Below are positions 11,531 through 22,979 of a stretch of 64,000 bases of DNA, one piece after another. Made by a program: the position numbers and the translations under genes. Position 1 is the stretch's first letter; the number at the start of each line of letters is the position of its first letter. Source of the stretch: Odontesthes bonariensis (lineage: Eukaryota > Chordata > Actinopteri > Atheriniformes > Atherinopsidae); assembly GCF_027942865.1 (NCBI RefSeq), contig NC_134524.1, positions 7,985,536 to 8,049,535 of the forward strand. The letters are read 5' to 3'. Under the pieces are notes generated by a model, which was given only the letters and a program-made list of their open reading frames with translations, searched no databases and was not told the origin of the DNA.

Positions 11531-11958
11531 ACAACTTTTAAATGCTCGTTCAAACACGACTCGCTTTCACCATGAGTTACAGACAAACTGGGCTTCCTCT
11601 CGTACGTAAACATTTTTCAAGGTTCAGATGGAAAACACGATAAAAACAAATGCGATTTACCTCAAATTAACAAAAATATAGGACAGTTCTCTGACATTTA
11701 GAAAAATATATTGCACAATAAAGGAGAGAAAAACTACGTTAACATTTTGACACTCATTCTCTTTTTATCCCTCTGCAGCACTCAGTTTAATCCGTGTTTT
11801 GTTTCAAATATCTTGTATTTTTGGCTGTAAATACTGTCAAAGGATGCTGTAAAATCACACAATCAACACAGCGTCTCACAAAAGCGTTGAAAACAAAGAA
11901 TCGATGTCAGGATGAACGGTTACTCGATGGTGAAAGATGTCGGACCCCGTGGGCCCTG
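11531..11958. other. Convergent 3' region between homez and cideb
   Basis: No gene. It probably contains the 3' untranslated part of cideb on the minus strand. No clear minus-strand polyadenylation signal could be chosen. A + strand AATAAA also occurs near 11718. Confidence 0.4.
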
Positions 11959-14900
11959 TCAGTTCCAGCTGGCGGTGTACTCTGCCCTCTGAGGCTGCCA
12001 GAGCTCGGCCCCTTCAATGATGCGGCGAATCATGGAGGCGGAGGTGATAAGCAGGTGCCCGGCGGCCTGCAGGAGGGTGGAGGCGAGGCGGAGTGTTTCT
12101 CTGGGAACAGAACCAAAGTGTTATCAGCGTAGAGTGTTGCTGCCTGCTTTTAATGTGCAGAAACTTAAGCTTTAACCACTGGTGTTAGCAGCAAACTGCT
12201 GTTAGCATTAGCGCTACATTGAAATACCTTATCACCACGGAAACCAAAGTAAATTCCGAGACAGGTGTTTCGTAATTACGGCACCTGCACGGCCTCATGC
12301 TTCAGTGCCACTTTAAATGTGTTATTGTACGTCCCTAACCTGGGATTTTCCAAAAACACACAATTAGCTTTATGAATTGCAATGACCGTTTTTTTTTTTT
12401 TAATTTGTTTATTTTATTTAAAAAAATATATATATTATTTTTTTATTTAGTCTATTATTATTATTATTAGTAGTATTTTTATTAGAATTGGTATTATTAT
12501 TGATGTTGTTAATATACAATCAATGTAAATATTAATAATTTTTTTTGAGCTACTTGACTAATTTGAATTTCCCCCATTGGGGGATGAATAAAGTATTTTT
12601 CTATTCTATTCTATGACTGTCAAAGACTAAAACCTACAAGCTCATTTTTTCCAATTATAGTTAAATAATTATTTGAGGTTCAGGAAGCTTAAATTAGCAA
12701 AAACATGAGGCAATTTTTGCTCGTCTCTTTGATTTGGAGCGTTTTGACTAAACTAGCGAACTATACCAGCATCAGCGATAAAATTATGGATTTTTTGAAA
12801 GATGTGCAGCAACAGGCCGAAATGTGGAAAAGAAGCATGATATTTAGCATCTTTGTAGTCCTTTAATTTGGCTTACCTGATGACTTTCTTGGGCCCCAGA
12901 CACTGGAAGTCAGCGCTCACAGAGTACAGGCCCTGAAAGGTGGCCTTCACGTTCAGCGAGCCAAACACGTCCTTGGGGCTGATCCTGTAAAGGTCAAAGG
13001 TGACTCGGGCTATGTCTCTGCCAGTGCGAGGCTTGTTGTACTCTTTGGGCACAACTGGACCCTGGAGTGGACGAGAAACAACAATAATAATAATGATAAT
13101 AATACATTTAATTTATAACAAGCTTTACATTTACAACAAAATGTCCAAGTGCTACAACGGGATAAAAGACAACTATTAAGATCAAAAGCAGGGACAGTAA
13201 AGTGCAAATAAAATGCACAAATAAAAGTCCACTAAATGCAAAAAGAAATAAAAACAGCATTTAAAGGGAGATCATTAAAAGCATTGGGTAAAAAGAAAGG
13301 TTTTCAGGCCTGTTTTAAAGTGTTTCTCAGTCTGTGGAGTCATCAGATGTGGAGGCAAAGCAAGTTTATCTGTACGGCACAATTCAACTACAGGGCGATT
13401 CAGAGTGCTTTACAGATACATTAAAACAGTAGAAATAAAAAGCATGATTTAGATTTTAAACTAAAAAGAAAGAAATAAGAACAATAGATAAAATCAGTAG
13501 TTAAAATGTGATTAAATTTTTAAACTCAAGCTTCAGATTTGGAGCTTTATTCAGCTGAAAGTAGGTGTGTCTTAAACACACTGAGTGTTTCAGCTGATCT
13601 GAGGCTTTCTGGGAGTTTGTTCCAGACATGTGGAGCATAGAAGCTGAATGCAGCTTCTCCATGTCTGGTTCTGACTCTGGGAACTGATAGAAGACCGGAT
13701 CCAGATGACCTGAGGGGTCTGGAAGGTTCATCCTGGGTCAGGAGGTCACTGATGCGTTCTGGTCCTGGACCATTCAGAGCTTTAAAGAGCAGCATCAGAA
13801 CTTTAAAGTCTGTCCTGTAAATGTATTTTATTTATTTTACAGACAGCCCTTTACAGACAATCCTTACGATGTACCAAAGTGCTTTACAGCAGGTAATAAA
13901 TAAAGAGAAGAAGAAGTAAAAACAAATAAAAACAATAAAAGAACAGTGAAAGCAATAAAATACAACAAAATAAAATAAAAGTGTCATCATACTACTGGTT
14001 ATTAAAAGCAATGTGTGCTTTGCAATAGTCAAGTCTGGAGGAGACAAAGGCACGGACGAGCCTCTCTGCATCAGAAAGAGAGAGTCAGAGCCGGAGTTTT
14101 GTGATATTTTCCGCTTAATATGGCTTTCAAAGGTGAGCTGTGGATCAAAAATAACACCAAAGATTGGTGACCATACTGGAAAGAGAAATGTTCTGGTAAT
14201 GTTGAGATTACTCAACAATTATTACAGCAGCAGGGTACGAGCCGTCAGAAATAAAGCAGAAACTCTACGGCAATATGTGTGCATGTGTGGTTTATAGGAG
14301 GAGTTTGGTGTCTGTGGTCCCACCTACCGCCAGCGGTTTCCACATCTGTCCCGGCTCCAGGGCCATGAGCACGGTGTTGTCGGGTAAGGTCATGAGGAAC
14401 TCGTCCGAGTCCACCTCTGTGCCGTCCTCCTCGCACACCAGAGACAGAGATACTGCAGACAGGGACAGCAGCAGAGCCTGGCACACCTACCAGTGGACAT
14501 GCGTGTCATCACTCTTTCACATCTGCGTACGCCAATGATTTCGTATCCGAATAGTTAGTGAATGTGAGGACTCTGGTGGCATTAGTGAATATATATCCCC
14601 CTTTGAATGATAAAAGAAGAATCTGTTCATTTTGGGGCATTTTTGTGCTTCTCAAAGCATCAAAGACCTGCTCATACTGACTCATTTCTGAGGATAGTTG
14701 GTCAACTGAACCTATTTTGAGCTATTTTGTTTATTCGTGTGCTACTTTTTCCATCCAACAAAACATCCTCAGATTCAATGTGAGCAACCTTTGGAGGATT
14801 CTGAACTGCAGTAGATCTCCTTATCAATACTTGTATGTAACTTTGCCATTTATTTTCATTCTTTTATCACAAATACAGCCAGAGCCAGTGCTCTGAGTCA

Positions 14901-15570
14901 TTAAGCAACAGTTTAATGTCTCATCAGGTATCAAATATCACACAGTAACTTGTTAAAATGATCAATTTCAGAAACTTTAACTCAGTGTCAGTTACACATA
15001 TTGTATAAAATAAATGTATATGCTATAAAATCTGGCTCCTGCTGCATCTTATCTTATCTTAATTAATCAAATCTTTACGATTTAATCCTCTGAATCCACA
15101 TCACTGAATTTGAATCCCTCTCACCCTCTCCTTCAGCTCCTCCAGGGTCCCGGCTGTGATTCCCTTCTTGGTCTCCCTCTTGTGACAGCAGACTCTGAAG
15201 GGTCGCTGAGGTGGGGACCAGACTCGCCTGGTCACAGATCTGAGTACAGATCAGACAGGAAAGTGATAAAATCTTTGATCAACACTGTCCTCTGTCTTTC
15301 CGTCCTCTGAGGCTCGTTTTCCTGAGACATTTTTACTTGCTTTGATATGAAAAGCAATGATGTTACTCATTAAATAAACTTTGACTCTGCTCTTGTCACA
15401 TGTCCCAGTAAATCAGAACATTTGCACAAGCTAACTGGAAGCCACATATCATTAATTTTAATGCTAAGTGGTGTTTCTCTTCTTTGTAATCCGCTTTTTT
15501 CTCATGGATTTAATGGCCTTATCGTGACCATACGCCTCACTTACTTGAGAAATGATGATGTGGTATCCAT
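11959..15570 (-). CDS. cideb: Cideb, cell death-inducing DFFA-like effector b
   Basis: Five coding exons on the minus strand: 15570-15545, 15239-15125, 14477-14328, 13061-12877 and 12100-11959. All junctions are GT-AG and phases agree, giving 205 aa (human CIDEB 219 aa). Residues about 14-95 form the CIDE-N domain (RRVWSPPQRPFRVC, then CEEDGTEVDSDEF). Residues about 105-190 form CIDE-C (RVTFDLYRISPKDVFGSLNV, LGPKKVIR, STLLQAAGHLL). CIDE proteins act at lipid droplets and the ER; CIDEB promotes VLDL lipidation and droplet fusion in liver. The GPKKVIR motif and 14q11 synteny favour b over a or c. The first exon has only 26 coding bases, so exon 1 is the least certain part. Introns contain LINE fragments. 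Confidence 0.87.
12548..12616 (+). mobile_element. LINE 3' tail with TCTA-type microsatellite
   Basis: The sequence AATTTCCCCCATTGGGGGAT is followed by GAATAAAGTA and a TTCTA repeat. This is the usual 3' end of fish LINEs of the Rex/CR1-like type. It lies in the last cideb intron. Similar tails in the opposite orientation occur at about 41482-41522 and 54943-55000. Confidence 0.55.
13360..13818 (-). mobile_element. L2-like LINE fragment, RT C-terminus
   Basis: Minus-strand translation gives the end of a reverse-transcriptase ORF (ALNGPGPERISDLLTQDEPS, RPLRSSGSGLLSVPRVRT, HGEAAFSFYAPHVWNKLPES), then a decayed 3' tail. It is a 5'-truncated copy in the third cideb intron, between exons 14477-14328 and 13061-12877, in the same orientation as the gene. 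Confidence 0.7.
13819..14225 (-). repeat. Interspersed repeat with 3' tail shared with two efs-intron copies
   Basis: The word CCCTTTACAGACAATC...TTACGATGTACCAAAGTGCTTTACAGC recurs at about 33430-33490 and 35260-35295. The stretch continues into A-rich sequence and a further shared part. It is read as a LINE-type 3' end on the minus strand. The family is not identified. Confidence 0.55.
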
Positions 15571-16820
15571 GCTCGTGAGTTTCTTCCTCTCCCTTCTCGC
15601 AGCCGTATTTCTTGTGGGGTGTTTTAGAGCAAAGGAAATGTTTGTGTCCCAGAAGCTGACTTTGTCCTCAGTCTGGTGATACTGCAGATACTGAGCAGAA
15701 CGGAGCAAAGTTCATGTTGCCTGTGTGTGTGTGTGTGTTTGACTCAGAAACAAGATGAATAACTATCCCTGTAGCTGATAACCACTGGTTGATACTGATA
15801 ATGATGTTTGGCAAAATAAACAAATGGCATAATAAACCATTTAGATAAGGATCCCTCACATTGTTTTTCTACTAAGGCTGCACCCAGGGTGTAGGCCTAC
15901 AAAGTGGGGCGTAAATACCTCTTGACTATGTGACGGTGGGTGTTTAATGCCATTCTAAATATCTTAAAAGCCATTAATTTTGTTAAAAACTAACTACAAG
16001 AACAACCATGAAATTTGTATTTAATTGCTGACTATACTTGAAAGGAATCTGATCAAACCCTCCTCTTTGCAGACATTTATGTCACTCGTATCTACACCAC
16101 TAATAGCTCATCTTGGAAGGTAAATCAAAATGACGATATTAAAAAATGAATACATACCGTATTCATGAAAGACTCATTTTAATGTCTGTTTACGTTGGTT
16201 TTCTTGTTTTCAAGCTTTTTTTTCCATTTTTACAAAGATTTTATGATGATGAAGTTGCATTTATTTGAAATATATTGATAATGCATCCTTTTTATTTTCA
16301 TTTTTATATATTTTTTACTTTCATAACATCACAATCGACGAAAATCACTTTTTCGTTTATTTTAAAAAGTCATAACATACCGCGTTGCTTGGCAGGCGAC
16401 GTCTCTACGTCATATCCTGTTTATTTGCGTTTGTTTATTGTACACTGAGTGCCCGTGTGGGCGGTGTTTGCTGTTAGAACCATTGCTCTGTATTCGCATC
16501 CTGAAAACACCGCCCCTTCGGGACTTTTGGGTGAAATGATTGAATTGACAGCTGGCATCTCATTGAAGGCGGGAGGATGAGAAGCAGAATTTTTGACAGA
16601 AAGCTGTTTATCTTTGTTTGCGGAGGTTTAAGAACAATAGCGTCCCTGATGTTTAACGATAGCTAACTCTAGGCGTCACCGGAGTTGGTAAAGCTCTGTT
16701 GAACTTAGCTCCGCGTTACTTTTCTGGAGCACTCCCGAGTTGCTAAGCTAACGTTAATTAACCTCAACTCTTTGGTCTGCTGCCTTCGCTAGCAGAGCTT
16801 ACTTTAGCCGATTCAGCGGA
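15571..16820. promoter_or_regulatory. Divergent promoter region of cideb and tinf2
   Basis: The gap between the first coding exons of leftward cideb and rightward tinf2. It holds a (TG)n run at about 15722-15740. AT-rich sequence follows, then a more GC-rich part from about 16380 to 16820 that probably contains the tinf2 start site and 5' untranslated region. No specific factor site is claimed. Confidence 0.4.
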
Positions 16821-19800
16821 ATGGCCACTGGAAAAGCCAACGATAACGGTAAGTGTTTATAACTCGTGCACTCATTGTGGTGAAAAGCGTTGATGTGGAT
16901 TAAAGTTGAATTTAAGGTCTGAGCAGTTGGGACTGTCTTCCTTTAGACATTTAAATGTGTCGTTTTGCTGATAGCTACGCAGATCCAGAAGTGTTTTGAC
17001 GACTGATTAGGCTCTGCTGCATTGGCATCAATGCATGGTGCTCAACAGTCGAGCTCTGAAGCCTTAAAACCATCTAAAAACCAGCCTAAAATGCCTGATC
17101 TGCTCAGATTTGGTGTATTTGGGATAGCTTCTAACTTGAGTCTCCTGCACAGATGTGTGCCTCCCCTTCGCTGCTCTCCAGCTCCTGGCCCCGCCTGTCC
17201 GTCTGGTGTCTGCAGCGCTCTGGAAAGTGCTGAAGCAGAGGGATGTGATGCAGTATGGGGTTGTGGAGGAATTTGTGACATCAGCCTGTGACAACGTCCC
17301 TGGGTTGCTCACCTTGCGACACCAAGGCAAGCTGGCACTGGGACTGAGAGCGCGGGTGAGTACAGCCCAACATCCCCCTTTTTTTGTTCCCTTCGGTCTC
17401 CGTTTGAGAGAGTAAATCCTCCACTTTGATTGCCCCACATGTTCATCAGCATTCACCTTCTTTGCAGTTGATCTTAGAGCTGTGCCGCACGCAGCCTGAT
17501 GCCAAAGTGATTACGCCACATCTGGAAAGGATTCGTGTTCCAGCTGCCCCTTCGTGCTCCTCTGCCTCCACTGTGGTAAACCTCAACTTAAGCTCAAAAC
17601 AACTCGACAAATATTTCTCTTTCAATTCAGTCACCAACAACTAATCATGGAGGCGATACCACAGTCACAGCGTAGTGATTTTGACTCTTTCCTTTGATAT
17701 AGATGAAACTGGATGCACTTTTGTGTTTTACTGAGCAGAATGTAAATTAAAGTACTTCTACAAATCCTACACAGTGGCAATGTTTATAAAAAATATACTC
17801 ATGTCATTTCTAAACTATTCATCTATTCACAGAGGGTAAAGTAAGAGCAATTATCAAGTAGTTGAAAGATTAAAGGGATAGTTCGCCTCTTTTGACATGA
17901 AGCTGTATGACATCCCATATTAGCAATATCATTTATGAACATGTTCTTACCCCCTGCTGCGTCCTGTGAGCCGAGTTCCAGCCTCGCTTTGGCGTTGATG
18001 AAGGTAGTCCGGCTAGTTTGCTGGGGTTTAAAAAATAAAGCGTTTTGCTTCTCAAAACAATATGTGTTCAAAAGAGTAATACATTTGCATCACAAAATGG
18101 TTCTCCAGGAAAAAGTCAGACCTCACAATCGCTTGGCACTATTTTCTCCCTCCAAAACGAGGCTGGAACTCGGCTCACAGGACGCAGCAGGGGGTAAGAA
18201 AATGTTCATAAATGATATTGCTAATATGGGATGTCATACAGCTTCATGTCAAAAGAGGCGAACTATCCCTTTAAGACAGGCTGTCCGTCTGCGTTATGAA
18301 GCGATGTGGAGATAATAGACCAGGGAGGACAAATCTCTGTATGTTTTGGACTTTGGGGGAGAGTAGAAGGCATCATTTTTCATCATGCCTTAATTGCCTT
18401 CGTTAATAATAATAATAATGATGATGATGATGGATGATGAACTTACAAGCATATTTTAGGAGGCTGAAGTCTTTTTAGCGTGACTGCGACCCAAAGCATG
18501 CATCCACCCCACAACAGACAAGAAAGGGGATGATCTTAATAAAAGAGAATACGCACGCTGGATTGGCCCAGAGCAGAATCCAGCTGAAAACCTGTGATTG
18601 AGCTGGAGTGGGCTGTGCGGAAGGACTGGGTGGGATCAGAAAATAAGCTAATGTGCTCGTAGACATGAATTTGGTCAAATCAAAAGCCCCCTTCTGTAAA
18701 GTATTAGTGTAGGAATGTGCGCGCTTCGTGGGTCACGGTTTGTAAACTCGGGGAAACGCTGGTTTTGCAGTTGGAGAAAACCAAGAAGTTTGGAAGGATA
18801 ATCCTACATGAGTGTTTGAAGCTTACTTGGAGCCGATCAGTGGAATAAGCACACAAACCTTGATTATTAAAGCGCGAGTTTGCTGATTATCAGTGAATGT
18901 GGAAGAGGCTCCGACATCCATCATTTTGGTTTCATGTCACAGAAGGAGCTGCTCGTTTCTGCCCCCTAAAAGTGTTGTGTTTAGCAGATATTAGATAAAA
19001 ACCGACAGACGCTGCAGACCAGGAGTATGTGTGCTTAGCAAAAGATGCCTAATGATGCTGATAAAGAGGCTGTTTTGGGTATCTTAATGAAAAATGGTCT
19101 AATTTCTGCTTTTTTTTGTCCCCCAGAGGAAGGATGTGAAAATCATAAGAACAGTGGAAAGCTTTCATTCCTTCGTTGACTCGTTGCTAAAAGGCCCGAC
19201 AGAGAGGGAGCGATTCTTCAGGGTAGGCACCCCTCCGTCTCTTTACTGTCGGTGTGGTGAACGATCAAAGTAAATGGAGTCTTTCCTCTCACAGGAACAG
19301 TTTCCTGTGGATTACGGCCCAAAGTTCGACCAGGAGCTGGAGAAGCTGCTTTGGGAGTTTTTGATTCGGCTGGACCAGTTGCTTCCAGTTCCAAACCTTG
19401 CTCAGGTGGCTCATTTCGACGCTTTGTGGCTATTTTCATGCAGCTTGCTTCTAATATTTCTTGGAAAATACTCAAGAAGTATTTAACCGATTTATTTTTT
19501 TCGTTTTACGACGGAATGAAACAAATCTTCATGCTTAACGATTTGTTTTCAGACGGTGTCGTGGCTCAGTGATGCCCCCCCTGTCCTGGAGGAGTGTGCA
19601 CAGGCAGCCACCCAACCCCAACTCCTTAAGATCTTGCTTCAGCATCAGACTTGCTTGGGTCACCTGGAGTCGGCAGGTTGAATAAGACACTTTCCCCTGT
19701 AGTCGTAGTATCTGTGACGGGATAAATTAGTGTCCAATAATCTCTGTTGTTATTCCAGCGTCCCTGCCTCCAAACATGGGAGACTCCATCCTGGCTTCTC

Positions 19801-22662
19801 TTTCTCTGCCACCATCTGGAAAAGTTGCATCAAATCAACCAACGGGAGACGGCAAGTCTTCTGCTGAGCTGCAGAACGGCACGCATCCGAGAGACAAAAC
19901 ACCGTTTATCAGACCGGTTATTGGACTCATACAGAATGAAGATGTGCCGTTCATGAGAAGAGTGCTGCAAGGCGACAAGGCATCCAGCTCCAAAGATGCA
20001 ACAAGCGAGCAGCCGGATCCAAAAGAGAACCAGAAGTTCACTTCGGTCAAACAGAGACAAAAGCCCAAAGACAAAGAGGGAAAAGAGAGCCCAGAACAGC
20101 TGGAGGAGGAGTGGGAGAGTTTGAACCGAAGCCGTGGAAGGAAACGCAAGCAAGTGGCTATAATGGAGAGTGACTCTGATGAGGAGGTTTTAACTGGAGC
20201 TGGGGAAAAGAAAACCAGCATGGGCGGGAAGGCTGAAGACGACCGGAGGTCAGATGAGAGCGAAGAAGAAGGAGCAGGAAGTGTAAGAAACGAGGGTTGT
20301 GACAGAGAACTCGGAACAGAACTCCTGATGAGCTATGCGAGCAAGCTTGGCATCGGCAAGCTGAACTTACCCAAAGACCCGTCCCTCAGCTCTATTTTCG
20401 TTTCCTGCCTGAGCGCCCAGCCCAGAGTGGTCATAGAAAAGCTGCCGCTGGCCTCCGACGGCAGGAGCGGCTCCGGAAGAAGAGCAAAGTCTGCATCCAC
20501 GGAAAGACGGCACCACAAGAGGAGGCCGCACGCACGCAAACGGACCAACAGCCGCCAAACGCCTGAGTCTCCCGGCCTGGATGATAAAGAGTAAGAGACG
20601 TGGGATAATGTGCTCGATAACGTGCGGTGATCACGCTGTAAAACGCAGCCGCCACGTTAATAAAATGTCCTCCGAAGTTCGTTTCCAAGCGTTTTATGTG
20701 TCCGCTGAGGATCCTCGTTGTTTTGGTGGCCACTGCACTCAAAGGACACTTGGAATAAAAAGTTTTTGTGTTCCACTGATGCTTCAAATCAAGCACATTG
20801 AGCAGCTCATCGGTTAGCATTGTAGACCGTAGTTTTACATATTAAAGTCCAATAAAAGCGTCTCATTTAGTTCAATGTCTCTGGTTTCTTTTGGTTTATC
20901 CGTCTCTGTAGACGGTTTGAACCTTTATCTCACTCCTTATATCCTATAAAACCAGCTGATATTTAGGCTTTCTGTGCCGTCTTTGGAGATGAATCGCCTG
21001 TCCTTTCATGGCAGATCAGCAGCAGCTCAGTTTCTGATTATTCTCCCCCCTTTCTATCCTGCTTTTACCACCTTTTATATCGTTTGTGCTTGACAGAAAC
21101 CGTCCTGTATCTCTGAGTGAGGGCAACTCGTCTCAGCAGCTGAGTAACTCAGGTGACTGAACTCATCGGGAAACACTCATTCAGGGATTTTTGGGAGAAC
21201 GTCCCGAGCAGCTGCCGGCTTTTAGCTGACCGTTTTGTGTTTTTTGTGTGGCGGCTCCTCCAGGCGACGGCGACGACTACGTAGCAGATTCTGAGGACGA
21301 GGCGACAAAGAACTTCAAAGGCAGGGTAAGTAAACCCCAAATATCCCCAAAATGAATGCCTGTACGACTTACATTTATATAGAAACTCAGATTCAGGAAG
21401 TGCTGCAGTTACCGTCGTCTTATCTCTGATTTGCTGATATTGTGCACGTGCTGCTGATGGGCTGTCGGCTCGTAAATCAAATCAAATTTATTTGTACACT
21501 GGAAACAATGCCCCTCCAAAAATAAGTAAAACAACAACAAATACGAGACGTTTTTGCTTGAAATAAGCAAAAAATCTGCCAGTGGAACTAGTGAAAATCG
21601 GCTTGTCAAGATTTCTTGAAATAAAATGTGATATTTAGGACTTGTGAGATAGAAGTGATCTTGAAATTAGCTTAAAAACCTCTTCAAATGTAAAAAAAAA
21701 AAGCTTGTTTGATATGAAATCCGACTCAAAACAATTTGTTTTCAAGACGTTTTCATTTAACAAGATATTCCAGATGTATTGTATTAAAACAAGTCCCTAT
21801 ATCTGGCTGAAATGGTACTTGTTAGACAGTTGTGTCTTATATTAAGTGTAATGAGATACTCAATGAGACAAATATACTTGGTAAGATTTAGATTTTTTTC
21901 CAGTGTATAGCACATTTCATGTACAAACAGTTCAAAGTGCTTTACATAAAATAAAAGCATTGCAGCAGGGAGTGGAAGAAGCATTCAAATACATAAAATA
22001 ATATAAAGAGAAACAAATAAAATCATTTAAATGAATTTAAAAACAAGCAACAGTCCAGATAAGTTCAAAGATATCGTGCAGATTTCATGCATAGACACAT
22101 GAGAACAGAAATGTTTTTAACCTGGATTTAAAAATGTCTCCATTTGGTGAAAGTTTAATCTCCACTGGCAGTTTGTTCCACTTGTTAGCAGCATAACGGC
22201 TAAATGCTGCTTCTCCATGTTTAGTCTGGACTCTGGACTGGACCAGCTGACCTGAGTCCTTGGATCTAAGAGCTCTGCTGGCTTTATATTCTCTGAACAC
22301 ATCACAGATTGTAAACCATCAGCAGGCTTTTAATATCTATTCTGTGACTGACTGGAAGCCAGAGTAAAGATTTTAAAGCTGCTGTGATGTGTTCAGATCT
22401 CTTAGTCCGGGTTAAAACTCCAGCAGCAGCGTTCTGGATGAGCTGAAGATCTTTAATGCTCTTTTTGGGAAGAAAACCTTTCATTTAACGCCCCAAATCG
22501 AGAGCTTTCCTGTGTTTTCTACCTGATTTTTGTCTCCCCCAGCTGTTTGTGAAGCGCTACTACAAGACCAAACACGGCACGTATGTCCCCACTCTGAGGG
22601 AGTTCTGGAGGCCCGGGGCGACCCGGCGGGACTCGCTGCCGGCGGGCAGCAAAAGCAGGTGA
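16821..22662 (+). CDS. tinf2: Tinf2 (TIN2), shelterin hub protein
   Basis: Ten coding exons: 16821-16848, 17153-17355, 17468-17575, 19127-19222, 19295-19405, 19553-19676, 19759-20590, 21097-21152, 21264-21325, 22543-22662. Phases agree throughout, giving 579 aa. TIN2 bridges TRF1, TRF2 and TPP1 at telomeres. The N-terminal TRFH-like fold is recognisable from RHQGKLALGLRARLILELC (human RHHERLCMGLKAK) and DQELEKLLWEFLIRLDQLLP (human MEKLLFEYLCQLEKALP). Exon 7 is long, charged and likely disordered. The last exon carries KTKHGTYVPTLREFW, matching the C-terminus of the human long isoform. Exon 8 was found because it alone restores frame between exons 7 and 9. Intron 3 holds a foldback MITE; intron 9 holds a LINE with a nested MITE. 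Confidence 0.92.
17870..18274. mobile_element. TTAA-flanked T2/Kolobok-type foldback MITE, asymmetric copy
   Basis: Starts TTAAAGGGATAGTTCGCCTC and ends with the reverse complement, GAGGCGAACTATCCCTTTAA. TTAAAGGRR termini with TTAA targets are known for T2/Kolobok MITEs. The right arm is shorter than the left: the loop and inner right arm present in the 58317-58980 copy are missing. It lies in tinf2 intron 3. Confidence 0.8.
18395..18438. repeat. TAA/ATG microsatellite
   Basis: Short runs of AAT and then GATGAT in tinf2 intron 3. A simple repeat without other meaning. Confidence 0.7.
20851..20856 (+). other. tinf2: Intronic polyadenylation signal in tinf2
   Basis: AATAAA lies about 257 bases after the in-frame TAA (20592-20594) that is reached when the exon 7 donor is not used. 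It could end a short tinf2 transcript (see findings). Confidence 0.5.
21474..22486 (-). mobile_element. L2-like LINE fragment interrupted by a MITE
   Basis: Minus-strand translation gives RT C-terminal pieces ([20 protein letters not shown], then [20 protein letters not shown]) with a frame break between them. The 3' tail is split by the MITE at 21497-21905. It lies in tinf2 intron 9, opposite to the gene. Confidence 0.75.
21497..21905. mobile_element. TA-flanked MITE (Tc1/mariner-like target)
   Basis: Begins CACTGGAAAC and ends TTTTTCCAGTG, giving terminal inverted repeats of about nine bases. TA lies on both sides (21495-21496 and 21906-21907). It is inserted within the 3' tail of a LINE. 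A second, right-truncated copy lies at 62342-62732. There is no coding capacity. Confidence 0.8.
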
Positions 22663-22970
22663 TGAAGCGGCCTTCAGGTGCCGTGCGCGCTGCTCCTGAG
22701 CGGAGCCAGTGGACTGTGGATTCCTTCTGAAAAGCAGCAGTCACTCCAGCTAACGGACATTTCTCACATTTACCTTCAGCGGGATTTATTTTAAAGTCGT
22801 CATCATGGAAAACAAGCCCTCAAACAGCACTGTGACTGATTACGGACACTATTATGTTCATTTTGTGTTTATTCTGAATTATCAGTGTGCAAAGGATTGA
22901 TCCGGATTACCTCTGCCACAGATGAGTAGCTCTTAGAAATATTTTAACCTCATATTCTGTAATATTCTCT

Positions 22971-22976
22971 AATAAA
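22971..22976 (+). other. tinf2: tinf2 polyadenylation signal
   Basis: AATAAA about 310 bases after the tinf2 stop, followed by GTTT and an A-run. This is the likely distal 3' end of the gene. Confidence 0.65.
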
Positions 22977-22979
22977 GTT

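Noticed and set aside
14328-14452. Acceptor CTGCAG/TATCTC for cideb exon 3
   Set aside because: It breaks phase and loses about nine residues relative to human CIDEB. The acceptor GTGCCAG/GCTCTG is in phase and gives the family length.
15270-15335. Frame starting MSQENEPQRTER as the cideb N-terminus
   Set aside because: It runs into an in-frame TGA just before the CIDE-N exon. The 26-base exon at 15545-15570 fits phase and splice sites.
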